DNA of 64,000 bases from Clytia hemisphaerica (taxonomy: Eukaryota > Cnidaria > Hydrozoa > Leptothecata > Clytiidae). Shown here one piece after another: positions 1 to 11,174 of this stretch (within the stretch, counting starts at the first letter, position 1; every line of letters starts with the position of its first letter). Position numbers and translations under genes: made by a program. The stretch lies in NCBI GenBank assembly GCA_902728285.1, contig CACVBU010000714.1, positions 248,001 to 312,000 on the forward strand. Reading direction: 5' to 3'. Under the pieces are notes generated by a model. That model was not told where the DNA came from. It saw only the letters and a list, made by a program, of their open reading frames with translations, and searched no databases.

Positions 1-396
1 GGGGTTCGGATTGGGTAAAAACTGTAGACTAATGAGACTGAGGATCTCAAATTTCTAGAAAATGTTATATTACTTCCAAATGATTAAATTAGTTACAATA
101 GGTTACAAAAATTCTAGTTTGTCAAAATAATTTGAGGTTAGAATAGTTTAAAGTAGAAAAAAATATGATATGCGCACTATAAAATATTGATACTCAGAAA
201 CCTCGTCAATTCGATAGATACATTTGCCATTGTGGGAAAAATAATCAAAACAGGTGGGCTGTAATTTATTAGACCTTTTTAGAAGGAGATCTAAGATATA
301 AGACGGAAATTCGTTAACGAAAGTTTTTTCCTGGTATATAGTGCTCGATAATTATTAGAGCTTTATATTACTTAGAGTAAAACTAAGAAACCTTTT

Positions 397-1091
397 GTAG
401 GACCATGGAGGTATAAAGAAAGACAGGAGAAGTATGCTATTGTAACCAAGCTCGCCCTACGATTAAAAAAGTTACGATGTATGCATGCTCATAATCTCAT
501 ATATCGTGCATTTTTAATGAGCTCTTTTATCCATAGGTTAAATCTTATTGGCTCATTTAAGCTTTAGAAATTAGATGAGACGAGATTCATTGTTTCTGAC
601 ATCAGTGTAAGAAAATATTTGGACTAAAAAAAGGCCTGTAAACTTGGCAATCCTTCATCAAATGATAAGATTTTTCGATCAATGTTTTCTTTCAGGTGAA
701 CTCTATTGCTTGATACTTTCCTCCAAAATTCTCCAGCGACTTTATGTCTACAAATTGAGTCTGAAATCGTGTGTGCTTATAAAGAACTTTTCATTTTCTG
801 GCTTGAGAAAATATCTTTTCAAAACAAAATTGAACGGATAGCGAAATGGAACATAAATTTGTTTCGTGGACGAAGTTTTATCTAATTTTCGTATATTAAA
901 AGGCTAGAATCTTCAATACTGATTATTAGAATGTTCAGAGCAAACTTGAGTTCTACTAAAAAGTCTTATTTCATCGGGCGAGCTTAGAATTTCTTTTGAT
1001 TCATTTTATAAAAGAAATCAAAAGACTTTAACGACCAATTACCGACACATTCAACTCCTGTTTTCTTTATACCTCTATGGTAGGACGACGT
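397..1091. repeat. Imperfect inverted-repeat element
   Basis: A segment near 397-428 (TAGGACCATGGAGGTATAAA and following bases) recurs as an imperfect reverse complement near 1057-1091. A second inner pair (CAAGCTCGCCC near 450 and GGGCGAGCTT near 976) also matches in inverted orientation. This suggests a degenerate foldback element of about 0.7 kb. I see no clear target-site duplication and no coding capacity; the short ORF at 644-841 has no supporting feature. Confidence 0.4.
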
Positions 1092-1467
1092 TATTGTCAT
1101 GTTGAATAATTAAAAGCTCCATCATAACAACAACACGCAAAAGCATAATTAGTAAACATGTGATTAAATATTTATTCTCATCAGTGTTCCGATGCTGGAC
1201 TTTTTAATATATTCAACATGGCGTCCTCCAAAAGTTTTATATGTTTAAATTCAATGAAGATCGGCACTGCACCACAAAACTCTGCGATATTACAAGCGGT
1301 TCAAGGCAAAGAAAAGTCTGAATAATTCATCCCATCCAGGCTTGTATCGATAAACTCTCGATATTTATTTTTACATCGTTGGCTCAAGTGAACATAGTTT
1401 TATTAGCTATTCACGATATTCATTACGTAATATTTTTTTACATGGAATCATCCAAAAAACTTCTAAC
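1092..1467. other. No gene recognised
   Basis: AT-rich non-coding sequence between two repeat elements. Nothing recognisable on either strand. Confidence 0.5.
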
Positions 1468-1471
1468 TTAA

Positions 1472-1817
1472 CCCTTTAACTGCCGATGTCGGCATATGCC
1501 GACATGAGCATTTTCGATTTCTTTGCTGATATCGGGATTTGCCGACATTTACTTTCCATTTCTTTGCCGCAAAATTTAACACTTCTACAAAGATTTTGTA
1601 TTAGATGGTTTGAAATGAAAAAAGATAATAGTTAAAAGCTTTTCTATGTTGAAAAATAACTATTCAACAATGTTCAACTCAAAATTATAGTCCTTGGCTG
1701 ATACTTCATATATTATTCAGAAAATGAAGTCAAAATCGCTACCTTTTGCCCATGTCGGCATATGCGACATCTGGCAAATAGATCGAACCTTAAAAAATAC
1801 GAACGGCAGTTAAAGGG
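1472..1817. mobile_element. TTAA-flanked MITE (piggyBac-like)
   Basis: The element is bounded by TTAA at 1468-1471 and 1818-1821. It has terminal inverted repeats CCCTTTAACTGCCG (left) and CGGCAGTTAAAGGG (right). Just inside both ends lie copies of the palindrome-like ATGTCGGCATATG. The TTAA duplication and a CCC-starting terminus are the hallmark of piggyBac-superfamily elements. At 346 bp it is non-autonomous and has no ORF. The superfamily call rests only on the termini. Confidence 0.75.
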
Positions 1818-1936
1818 TTAAACAATGAAACTATTGGCAAATAACCGGGCTGTTTTGTGTGCTTCCGTATAAAACATTATGTCATGAATATCATGAATAA
1901 GCCGGTTAACCAGTTCTTGAACTGCTCAGTCAGTTC

Positions 1937-4900
1937 TTACTTCTTCGGATCTGAGAAAACATTGTTCAAATCATCAACGATACGTTTATAAAGTGGCGCC
2001 AAATCCTTTGCATCGCGCTTCAATGCTTGTTTATCATTGGTAGATTCTACTGATTCGCGCTTCTGATTGGCTGATGCGATTTTGTCATCTTTCTTCATAA
2101 CGTTTTTGATGATATCTTTGAGTTGGCTAAGAACTTCTTCGTTGTTTGATACTACAATATATAATATACACGATCTACAATCAGTGCCATAACATATTGG
2201 CACTTTTGGCTAATTTACCATTTTTCGAAAATTGAAGTTCGAGCGAGAATGTCAATTTCGGGCCTTCAACTTGATTTCAACGATTATTTCGATCTGGGAG
2301 GGATTTATTGGTTTCTAGGCTATATTTCAAGCCCTACTGGACCATTTTTGAACTTTTGGATCCTTAGATCCTAAGGTCCTAAGTCTTAAGTCTAGCGTTA
2401 AAGTTAAAACTCTATCCTTCGAACCTACTTTAGAGCACTTACAAATCGATTGTGGTTTCAAAACACCCCGGTGGATTTCCTTTTTGTGCCAAGTATTTCG
2501 TCACCGATTGTAGATTGCTCTGAGTACACGTGTTAGGACCATAAGGCGACACCGTTTGTGTACAAATAATTTTCAAAATAAATCTTTTTTCAAAAACTCT
2601 CTTGTGGGAGGGATAATTTCTCTTTAGTACCTGATTTTTTCGCATTTGTGATGTCTTTTGAATCCTTTTTCCCGCCCGTCATAAATCTCGTCGGCAATTC
2701 TTGTTCAGTGCCATCATCTAAATTACTCAAACCATCTTTCAAAACTTTTTCAATTCTCTCCAATATTTTGTAATCTCTTTTCGTTTGGGTATCTCCACCT
2801 CGTCCCGAAGCTGATTGAAGTCCACTGCTTGGTCGCTTTGAATCTGTAACAACATTTTAAGAACAAGTTAAGAAAATTTTAAGGCTCAAAAACACCCTAT
2901 TTCTTAGGAAAATATTCACAAAATGGTCAAAATAAGAACATGTTTAGAACATTTTTAGGCTTAAAACTCAAAAAATTAAGAACATCCGAAGGCTTCAAAA
3001 ATTTTGGATGTTCTTATATGTTCCAAATTCTTGAAAGGATTTTTAACGTAAGACATCGTGTCAGCTAGCCTTTGGCAAATATACACAACTTCAAGTACTA
3101 GTAATCATCTGGTTTGTGATCTCTGACCTAAAGATTCCTTTCACGGTCCTGTGAGAAAAACCCTCCGAACCTTTTAATATTAATTTTTTTAGCGGTTTGC
3201 AGAATTTAAAGTTTGGGCGACAATGACATTTTCAGGCTTTCTACTTTATTTAATCATTAAAGGGTTATGGTATAATGTATAACACAGCAAAAATATTTAT
3301 TTTTCAAAATTTATGCTAAAGAGGAGTATTTTTTTCAAAAAATAATGACGTCATCATTTCTTGAGAAAAAATAGGAAATTTTCTGAAACATCTCATTGAT
3401 ACCTGTCAAAATTTGAACTTAATTGGATAACTACATCAATGGTTATGCCAAATTTAAAATTTTGAGGTTTTACAGGAATTTAGCTAGATTTTGTGGCATG
3501 CCTGCGCAAAAAACTTATCTTGTGGGTATTTGACACTAAAATTTGGTCAAAAGTCAAAAAGTTTCAGAGTGTCAAAAATTTTTTCTAGCGAGCTATTGTA
3601 TTAACAAAGAAGCGCCAGGGTGGGGAAAACACAAGTAAAGATTTCAATTTTTTTATGTTTACTTTAAAAAATTTTAGGCGAAAATATTTGGAGGTTCACC
3701 TCAGGACCACAGAAGGTCTCAATGGATCAAAAATCTCAAACCAATTATCACCTCAAGGTCGGTCAACGAATATTATAAGTTAGTGTGTGTTTAATACCTG
3801 ATGCTTTGTGGTCATTTCCCCAATACAGTCCTGGTACTTTGGCATCATTTCCCCATGACAATCCAGGTTTGTCTCTTTTCCAAGCTAATCCGGGTCCAGG
3901 CTTGTAATCGGATTCACGACGCCAGCCCCAAGTTAATCCGGGCTCCCGTTTTTGACCCCATCTTAAACCTGGCGCCCGTTTTTGACCCCAACTTAAACCA
4001 GGTTTTTTTGCATCCCAGCTCAATCCTGGTTTTGAATCCCAGCTTAAACCCGGTTTTGCATCCCATCTTAATCCCGGTTTTGCATCCTTTCGCCAAATAC
4101 TAGGATCGGATCGTCGGGTTTCTATAAAATGTAAACAAAAACATCATTACATAATCATAACTATATTTAAAAAAAAAAATTCGCAAGACCCATTTCGATT
4201 CATATAGTTCTTATATATAAAAGAACTTAGAGATAATTTAAGTAGGACATCTATCCTGCTCTCGATACAAAAAGTCAATATAACTTTTAGGGCTTTATTA
4301 AGCATAATCATACTATAGGCTTTTAGGGGTGGTTCAGAACTGAGGGGGTTCCTACACTAACCTTTAACTTTTGATCTAGTTGATCTTTTTAAATGAAATT
4401 TGGCACACAATATATGAGGTGAAAATTGACGAAGACCCTCTGTTCGAATAGCCACATAGTGCCTAGCGGGATAGCAACTTTAGCAACTTAATAGAAACGA
4501 TTTTAATTTGATTTGGGCTGTTCTAGAAAAAATCCGTTCATGGGGGGTGGAGGATGAATTGTCCAGGGGTATTGAAAAAATACCAAAAAATTGCAATGTC
4601 CAGGGGGTAAATTCCAATGTCCAGGGGTAATTTTTTGTGTCCACGGGGTTGATTTGATGTTTGTCCAGGGGTATAACCCGTGTCCAGGGGGTTAAAAATC
4701 CAAATGTCCCGGGGTAATTCATGAAAAAAATAATATATCCTACACCCCCATGAACGGATTTTTTCTGGAAGAGCCCTTTACAAAATGATTTGAGTTTGGA
4801 ATTAGAGAAATATGATCCCATTTTGAGGTGATAATATGCAATATTTATTGAACCATATCTATGAACTTGTTGGACGAAAGTTTCTAGGGGATAAACTGGG

Positions 4901-6297
4901 AAAATTTTCTAGTGGTTTGAATTTAGTAAATTCACCGTCACTTTAAGGTATGTTAAGAAATTTTCCAAGGGTTTCATTGCAAATTTTCAAATTTTCTAGA
5001 GGATATCCACACATTTCAAAGAATGTTTTTTTACTTGAAAGGGCTCCCCACTTCTGTACGGATTTTCAATGAAACATTTCATATCCTGCTTTCCAGCAAT
5101 CACAAAACCAACCTCATCCCCATGTATTCCAGGCTTTATTTACGTTACTGATTGAGGCCAGAGAATATTATCTAGCGCCATCAGTGAACAAAAAAAGAAG
5201 TTCATAATTCGTAGGGAACGAGGTTGCCACAGTTACCTTACCTTCTTCATCCAATAAGTCTTTGAAATCTGTCAATATTCGTTTGTAGAGTTCGATTGAG
5301 CGTCTGTTTCTGGTACTGTGTGATGGTGCTGAAAAAGAAAGTTTCAGAACGATATTAGTATATTATTTAAAAAAATCAATCTTAAAGTAAAGTCTCTTAT
5401 TCTTTTTAAAAAAATCAAAACTTATTTTTTAATAAAACTATGGCGAATAGATGTAATATTTCTCATCGTCATTTTCCAAACTTTTTTTCGATTTTCTTTT
5501 AGTTTATAATATTCCACTCCTTAGTATCTTTTCAACAAGCACAAAACCCCCATTTAGTTCGAATTCTATCAAAGGTTTTTTTTTCTCCAATTAACGTCTT
5601 AAATAAATGTGCAATGAAGCCTTTAAGGGATTATTCACCTACCTTATCGGGGAAAACTTCGTCGGGGAAAAAGGACGAAATTTTGGACAAGTGACGAATA
5701 TTTTCCCCGACGAAAATTTTCCCCGGCCTTAATGCGTTTACCAACTACCAGCAAGTGACGAATTTTTCCCCGACGAAAATTTTCCCCGATGAAAATTTTC
5801 CCCGACGACGAAGTTTTCCCCGACAAGGTATCAACCTTTAAAGTATGAAGAAACTGGGTTCGAATTTACCAGGAAAGAATGCCGTAAAAATGCTTGACGT
5901 CATGGCATTGACTATCTCAAAGACAACGAATTTCGACGTCATTTCCTTGAAAATTCAATACAGTGCCGTAGCAACTGGGGAGGGGGGCAAGGGGGCTATG
6001 CCTCCCTAATAATTTTTTCAAAAATGCAAAGTTTTTCAAAATGCAAAGTTTTTCTTTTTTACTTTGTCATAATTGTCAAATATTTTGTTTTGAGTGCATT
6101 TTCAAGCAATCTAGAGCTCAAAGTTTCAAAATATGAAAATGCTTCCTACGGCACTGCAATACCAATCCCCCTCCTGACCACGTAGTCAAGGGTTGATAGA
6201 TTCATGATAGATTCATGGGAGATGTTGAATCATAAATACCTGAATATACAATGTAGGTGCCAAAACAAACCAATAAAAGGGTTTCCAATACCCCCAT
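1937..6297 (-). CDS. Secreted neuropeptide-like precursor with nine PGLxW repeats (5 coding exons)
   Basis: Coding exons on the minus strand are 6297-6240, 5328-5242, 4121-3798, 2843-2631 and 2151-1937. All junctions are GT-AG and all four introns are phase 1. The 298-residue product starts with a hydrophobic leader (MGVLETLLLVCFGTYIVYS), a probable signal peptide. Exon 3 (about residues 49-156) holds nine PGLxW units: PGLRW, PGLSW (x4), PGLRW, PGLTW, PGLAW and PGLYW in varied order. Spacers contain KR, RR or K sites. Trp is followed by Gly six times and by Asp or Lys three times. Further dibasic sites (RR, KR) lie in exons 2, 4 and 5. Exons 2 and 5 share an LYKRI-x-x-D helix-like segment. 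The layout is that of a prohormone cleaved into many similar peptides. It resembles W-ending families such as GLWamides only superficially: none of the Trp-Gly units has the usual Gly-Lys/Arg amidation site (WGQKR instead). An acceptor AG at 6322-6323 just upstream of the ATG suggests a 5' UTR intron or a trans-spliced leader. Confidence 0.85.
2152..2630 (-). other. Intron 4 of the PGLxW precursor gene
   Basis: Donor GT follows exon 4 (AAATCAG/GTACT on the minus strand) and acceptor TTGTAG precedes exon 5. Phase is 1 on both sides. The open frame at 2439-2645 runs from exon 4 into this intron and ends at a stop, so it is not a separate gene. Confidence 0.75.
2844..3797 (-). other. Intron 3 of the PGLxW precursor gene
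   Basis: Non-coding and AT-rich, with scattered repeats containing the phrase 'aagaacat' that recur around 15.7, 22.2 and 34.6 kb. No ORF or RNA gene seen. Confidence 0.65.
3798..4121 (-). repeat. Exon 3: in-frame PGLxW repeat array
   Basis: Nine imperfect in-frame units, most of 27-36 bp, each encode a PGLxW pentapeptide plus a spacer. The first three spacers are W-D-(A/S)-K, the middle ones W-G-Q-K-R, and the last two W-G-N-D-x-K. The gradient suggests stepwise unit duplication. The other two frames over this interval are also open, but only because the repeat is periodic. Confidence 0.8.
4515..4776. mobile_element. MITE with internal 'TGTCCAGGGGG' repeats (copy 1), in intron 2
   Basis: The terminal inverted repeats resemble GGGCTCTTCCAGAAAAAATC. 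The interior carries about seven reiterations of a TGTCCAGGGG-type motif. Flanking TTT on both sides is compatible with a 3-bp target duplication. A close copy is at 56410-56669 and a diverged one at 63303-63606. Confidence 0.75.
5640..5830. repeat. Small inverted-repeat element in intron 1
   Basis: The left end TACCTTATCGGGGAAAACTT and right end AAGTTTTCCCCGACAAGGTA are near-perfect reverse complements. The interior reiterates 'TTTTCCCCGACGAAAA'. The element is about 190 bp, with no ORF credible as a gene. Confidence 0.7.
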
Positions 6298-6321
6298 AAT
6301 TCCTATCAAATATTTTAGATG

Positions 6322-7210
6322 CTGAAATGAAAGGAATAAGAAGATTTTTTGTTAGACCAAAGTTTTACAACTCCCTTGGCAGATAATGAATGGTCCTATA
6401 ATAGTAATCTAGGTGTCTTCTCGTTACAGTCTATACTGCTTCCCATCTTGTGAGACAATTGTATATAGTCTACAGTGTAGATTACCACCCTACCTTTCTC
6501 TTTAGAGCGGTATCGCAGGAGAGAAAAAGGCTCTCAGCTTTCTAATGAGCTATGAACGAGCTTCCAATTCCTTCTAGTTTCGGAGATATAACAGTTGAAA
6601 GTTAGACTATATTCCATTTTCAAAAAAAAAAAAACTTAGAAATAAGGGTCCGTTAAGGATTAAATTGAGACCTAGCACATGCTTCTTGAGTTTCTTTTCA
6701 CTCGAATCCCTTCAAATGACGCAGGCTGGCCTGCATTTACTTTCCCTCTAAGTGAGAGTCTTATCGTGCCATTCTTGACAGCAGTCAATATCGATACACA
6801 CTTTACTCCTTCGCCTGCCAAACACTAATGTCGTTTCCATAGAATTCTTTACCCTTTTAAACGCCTAATTTTTAAACAGTTGATACACATAAAAGGCCTA
6901 AAATGACTTGACTACCAAGCAATCTTAAGAACTATCACCTCTACCATAATAAAGAATAATCATCTGAAAAGTCTCAAAAGTGAACAAAAACTAATGAAGT
7001 TTTCGCCTTCCGAAGTTCCAAAAGCCAATTTTGTATCTGACTTTTAGTGACAATATCCATGGAGGAATCTTGACAGCAGAATAGCCCATAAAGTCATCAG
7101 AAAAAAAAGTACAATGAAATATTTGCTACACTCATCAAACACTCAGATGTCCATATTGTAAGAAGTATTCTTTAAAAATTTTAATTCTTTATTTTTACCA
7201 ACAAAACAGC
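6322..7210. other. No gene recognised (upstream of PGLxW gene)
   Basis: This should contain the promoter of the minus-strand precursor gene, but I could not identify a TATA box or initiator with confidence. No other feature seen. Confidence 0.45.
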
Positions 7211-7503
7211 GACAGTTTACGTTCTCCAATTTGATGTTCTACTGGATGCTCTAAACTCTCATAAACGACGTTCTACTATTCGATACGCTCGCTCCATTAC
7301 TCGATCATATTGAAAATCAACGTTAACAAGAAACTCTCGTAAACGGCGTTCTACTATTCGATATGTTCCATTATTCGATCATATTGAAAGTCACCGTCAA
7401 CAGAAAACTCTCATAAACAAGGCTCTAAATTTTGATATACTTCCTTATTCGATAAAAATAAATCCTATCCCCATTGAAAGTCGAATTGGAGAGCGTAAAC
7501 TGT
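7211..7503. mobile_element. Terminal-inverted-repeat element with internal 75-bp tandem repeats
   Basis: Left end CAGTTTACGTTCTCCAATTT and right end GAATTGGAGAGCGTAAACTG are inverted repeats. Between them are about three tandem units of roughly 75 bp containing 'CTCTCATAAACGACGTTCTA' and variants. The termini resemble pogo/Tc1-like inverted repeats. Non-autonomous. Confidence 0.6.
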
Positions 7504-8817
7504 AGTGTATGAAAGTCTAATTAGCCCCCCGTTTACAATTTAGTACTTTCCTATGATTTTACAGAAAAATAAACTCATTGACAACAAACATCAACGACGA
7601 AACATTCGTCTACCAGCAGATTTTCGGCTTGATTATGTGCTAGACGCGACTTTTATATAAAGTTTCATTTTTGTGAAAACTGTTTTTCTCTGCGAGGGAG
7701 TTTTACACATTACAACTTTTTATAGGAAAAACAGATTAGTCATAAGGGATCTAAGAAAACTCTGACCACTAATTATTTCCTCGTTTCTCCGCATTCTAGA
7801 CATCTGAAGATTTTTCTCCGTTTAAATTTCAAATCTACCTCTGAATTCCCTTTATGTTATTTTTGCAACCTTTAAATAAAGTAAGACTTCTCATATTCTT
7901 ATAAAAAAAATATGCTTCGGGTCTCCTGCACTGCAAAATTTCTGTTTTGTATATGGGTCATAATTATACTCCCTCCTGCCTTAATCTACTTTCCTTTATG
8001 TAGCAAAATGTATAAAAACCCCACTCCCACAGCAGAAGTATCAAAAACCTTCCATGTCGGAGTGCATTTTACATCACTCGGTTTCCTCTTTTTGGGAAAT
8101 AGAGCCCTCCTCCCGTGAGGATTATTAAATGCTATTTCTTTTACTTGTCAGAAGAGCGCAGTTAGCCTGGTGGCATTTCTTTAATTTGGCACAGTCTATT
8201 ATTGTTCGTTTGAGGGGTAGCTTAGTTTTGATTTTCTCTCACTGTATATTTATTGAATGGACATTTGTCATTTTTGGAGTTTCAATCATATAAAGCTTTT
8301 ATCCATTTTTTACCGTAATACTCCAAATAATTGCTGATATTCAAGCAATTAAAGGCTCTCCTTGTAATATGTCTTGCCAGTCCTGTTCAGAAATAACAGC
8401 ATTATAAGCTTATTGGGTCCATGAAACGGGAAATCTATTCAAACTAAACAAACTTGTCCACTATTACTCTGTATGGGCCTTTGTATAATGTTATGTATGT
8501 CAGTGATCCGCCCACTATCAGTTGAAAGTATTCAAACATGGATTTCCTACACTCTTCGTGCTGTGATAGAGAAAATATATTTACTTAATCCCTTTTTTGA
8601 AATTTAGCCTTTTTGGTCGTGTTGAGTCCTAATGGCTAGAAAAGAATGTTTCGGATGGGAAATAGAGTCACGTATGTTCCAAAACGTTCTGAAACTCCTA
8701 AAAACTTATCACAATCTTACCGGATGAGCTGGAGTTTTTACAAGATGGGATGCGATTTTCTTTGTGTGTATTTTACGGAACAAGCACACCCGATATGTTA
8801 TACCACCAAAAAATTCT
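7504..8817. other. No gene recognised
   Basis: Non-coding by inspection. The short open frame at 7912-8118 has no recognisable domain or splice context. Confidence 0.5.
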
Positions 8818-9341
8818 AGGTCCCGAGGTCCCGAGTTGAACTATATCACTATTTTTTCCAAAAGATCTACAACCCCAGGTTCATAGGTCCCGAGTTGAGC
8901 TATATCACTATTATTTCCAAAAGATCTACAACCCCAGGTCCCGAGGTCCCGAGTTGAGCTATATCACTAATATTTCCCAAGGATTTACAACACCAGGTCC
9001 CGAGGTCCCGAAGTCCCGAATTGAGCTATGTTCTCTCATCCAATAAAACCCACATCCCCAGGTCCCGATGTCCCGAGTTCCCGAGTTGAACTATATCACT
9101 ATTATTTCCAAAAGATCTACAACCTCAGGTCCCGAGGTCCCGAGTTGAGCTATATCACTATTATTTCCAAAGGATCTACAACCCCAGGTCCCGAGGTCCC
9201 GAAGTCCCGAGTTGAGCTATGTTCTCTTCATCCAATAAAACCCACACCCCCAGGTCCCGATGTCCCGAGGTCCCGAGTTGACCTATATCACTATTATTTC
9301 CAAAAGATCTACAACCCAAGGTCCCGAGGTCCCGAGTTGAA
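8818..9341 (-). repeat. Minisatellite array A (58-67 bp units, about 8 copies)
   Basis: Tandem units begin 'AGGTCCCGAGGTCCCGAG' and end 'GATCTACAACCCC'. Two alternating unit types exist, one with 'TATATCACTATTATTTCC' and one with 'CATCCAATAAAACCCACA' in the middle. The unit is the diverged reverse complement of array B at 11175-13303. The 144-residue ORF at 9028-9462 is only the translation of the repeat. Confidence 0.85.
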
Positions 9342-9723
9342 GAAATCAGCGAGTGCGCACGAAGCGGAAAATATAGTGAAGCGACGAAGCGACCTCGTCG
9401 TATACAGAAACAAAACCATGACTTTATATAAAACTATTGTTGTCCATTTTGTTAAGGATTAATCTAAATAAATTTAATATAAATGATCAAAATAAATTTA
9501 AAAATATATTTTACTATTTATTTATAGTAATTGTTTGTTTTTACTTCTTTTGTTGAAAATAAAAACATTTCTGATTTGGTCAGTGTTTTATGCATCAGCA
9601 TGGTCGAAAATCTGAAAATCTGAAATCGAGAAGCACACTCGCGAAAAAACTGGATAACTTCAAGGAAAACTTACTTAATCATTAAAATTTATTTGATTAT
9701 ATTGACTACATTTTGGATAAGAA
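9342..9723. other. No gene recognised
   Basis: AT-rich spacer between array A and the 70-bp array. Nothing recognisable. Confidence 0.5.
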
Positions 9724-10135
9724 CGTTGCTGGACTTGACCGAACATTGGACTTACTTTCTTTGGAATTTTGGATATTTGGATTGATTATATCACGTTGCT
9801 GGACTTGACCGAACATTGGACTTACTTTCTTTGGAATTTTGGATTTTTGGATATTTGGATCAATTATATCACGTTGCTGGACTTGACCGAACATGGGACT
9901 TACTTTCTTTGGAATTTTGGATATTTGGATTGATTATATCACGTTGTTGGATTTGACTGAATTTTGACTCTCTTGGAATTTTCACTGTGCACTGCCCTGA
10001 AAACTTGACACACGTTGTTGCTGGACTTGACCGAAAACTTTGTATACCCCTTTCTTGTAATTTTGAAACTTAGATAGACACATTGCTGGACTTGACTGAA
10101 CATTGGACTTACTCTCTTGGAATTTTGACTGAATA
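9724..10135 (+). repeat. Degenerate 70-bp tandem array abutting an ORF
   Basis: About six units start with 'GTTGCTGGACTTGACCGAAC' or a variant. The first three are near identical and the last three degenerate. The last unit ends within a few bases of the ATG at 10136, so the array occupies the ORF's whole proximal upstream region. Confidence 0.8.
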
Positions 10136-10747
10136 ATGGCTAGTTCTTCCTCCACTGTTGCTGTGGCATCTTCTTCAAAAGGGAGGAAAAGAGGGCTAGG
10201 TGCTTGCAGTAGCTATTCAAAGGAATATGTCAATAGAAAAAAGCCCAAGCTTTGTGAATGTGGCTTTGAGCTAGGTGGTTCTTTTATTCCAAAAGCTAAA
10301 AAACTCTCATGTCCGGCCAGTGTAGAAATATGGAAAACAGAATCAACATCTTTTCGCTCTGTTAAATTAACACCGAATGATAATCGAAATTTTGTTTACA
10401 TTGGTATTGATGATCAGATATGTTATGCCAAAAACTGTTTAGCCCTAAGATCTTCACTAAGAATTTCTGAACTTAGCAACACCTGTAAACACCTACAAGA
10501 GGCATCATTTAGCCCTGATGAAATTAATGACTTTACACCGGATAGAAAATTGGCAGAACAGATGATTGCCATTCAAAATTTAAGTGAGAAAGGACAAACG
10601 GTCATTAAAGTTTCTCCGAATTCCTATGCAGTTAAGTGTCAGGTGACATCAACAGCAGAGATGGGCTATGTCCATGTGATGGAAAAAAAGGATGGTATTG
10701 TCACTTTGAAATGCTTTGGAAATGAATGCAAGAAAAAGTATACGTAA
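10136..10747 (+). CDS. Unrecognised Cys/His-rich protein, probable transposon cargo
   Basis: Uninterrupted 203-residue ORF. Residues 1-35 are Ser- and Lys/Arg-rich with a possible nuclear localisation signal (GRKR, RKKPK). Cysteines then occur as C-x-C near 39-41, single Cys near 60 and 96-101, C-K-H near 117-119 and a terminal C-x4-C near 194-199. This pattern suggests zinc binding. I do not recognise the family. The setting (a tandem array running up to the start codon, and diverged inverted minisatellite arrays on both sides) is more like a mobile element than a host gene. It may be one exon of a longer gene: the stop falls right after a Lys-rich tail and I saw no clear donor site. No function is claimed. 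Confidence 0.5.
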   Translation: MASSSSTVAVASSSKGRKRGLGACSSYSKEYVNRKKPKLCECGFELGGSFIPKAKKLSCPASVEIWKTESTSFRSVKLTPNDNRNFVYIGIDDQICYAKNCLALRSSLRISELSNTCKHLQEASFSPDEINDFTPDRKLAEQMIAIQNLSEKGQTVIKVSPNSYAVKCQVTSTAEMGYVHVMEKKDGIVTLKCFGNECKKKYT

Positions 10748-11174
10748 AAATTCTACTGAGCATGTCACTGGTGTTTTTGGAAGTTGAATGACTTTTAAAT
10801 TCTTTGTAGATGACACTGGTTTTGGTAATTAAATTCCTTAGGGGTGGTCAGTGAAGTTTTAATTAGATCAATTTTCTACCGAGGCTTTTAAAATCCGCTT
10901 TAAAAGGCATTTCTGCTCTCGAAAACAATTCTTTCGGTAGGTTGAATAAGCTCAAAAACCAAACATAATAGTCTTGAAAACTCTAAATTAACGGAAGCTA
11001 TACGAGAACCACCATTAAGATATATTTATCTAGGGATTGACTTATTTTTGACCATATTGTAATTTTCAATCCTGCTGTGACGTTACGAAGAGCACATATG
11101 ATTATACAGTTGAACTTGGAAGGTTTAAAAAAGTCGATAAAAGTAGGGGATCCTTGTAGACGTGACACTTATCA
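10748..11174. other. No gene recognised
   Basis: Non-coding sequence between the Cys-rich ORF and array B. Nothing recognisable. Confidence 0.5.

Noticed and set aside
3801..4103. 100-residue plus-strand ORF and 60-residue minus-strand ORF (3914-4096) over the PGLxW exon
   Set aside because: Both are alternative frames of the same in-frame repeat. Only the PGLxW frame joins to splice sites in phase.
9028..9462. 144-residue ORF
   Set aside because: Translation of minisatellite array A. The residue pattern follows the DNA repeat.
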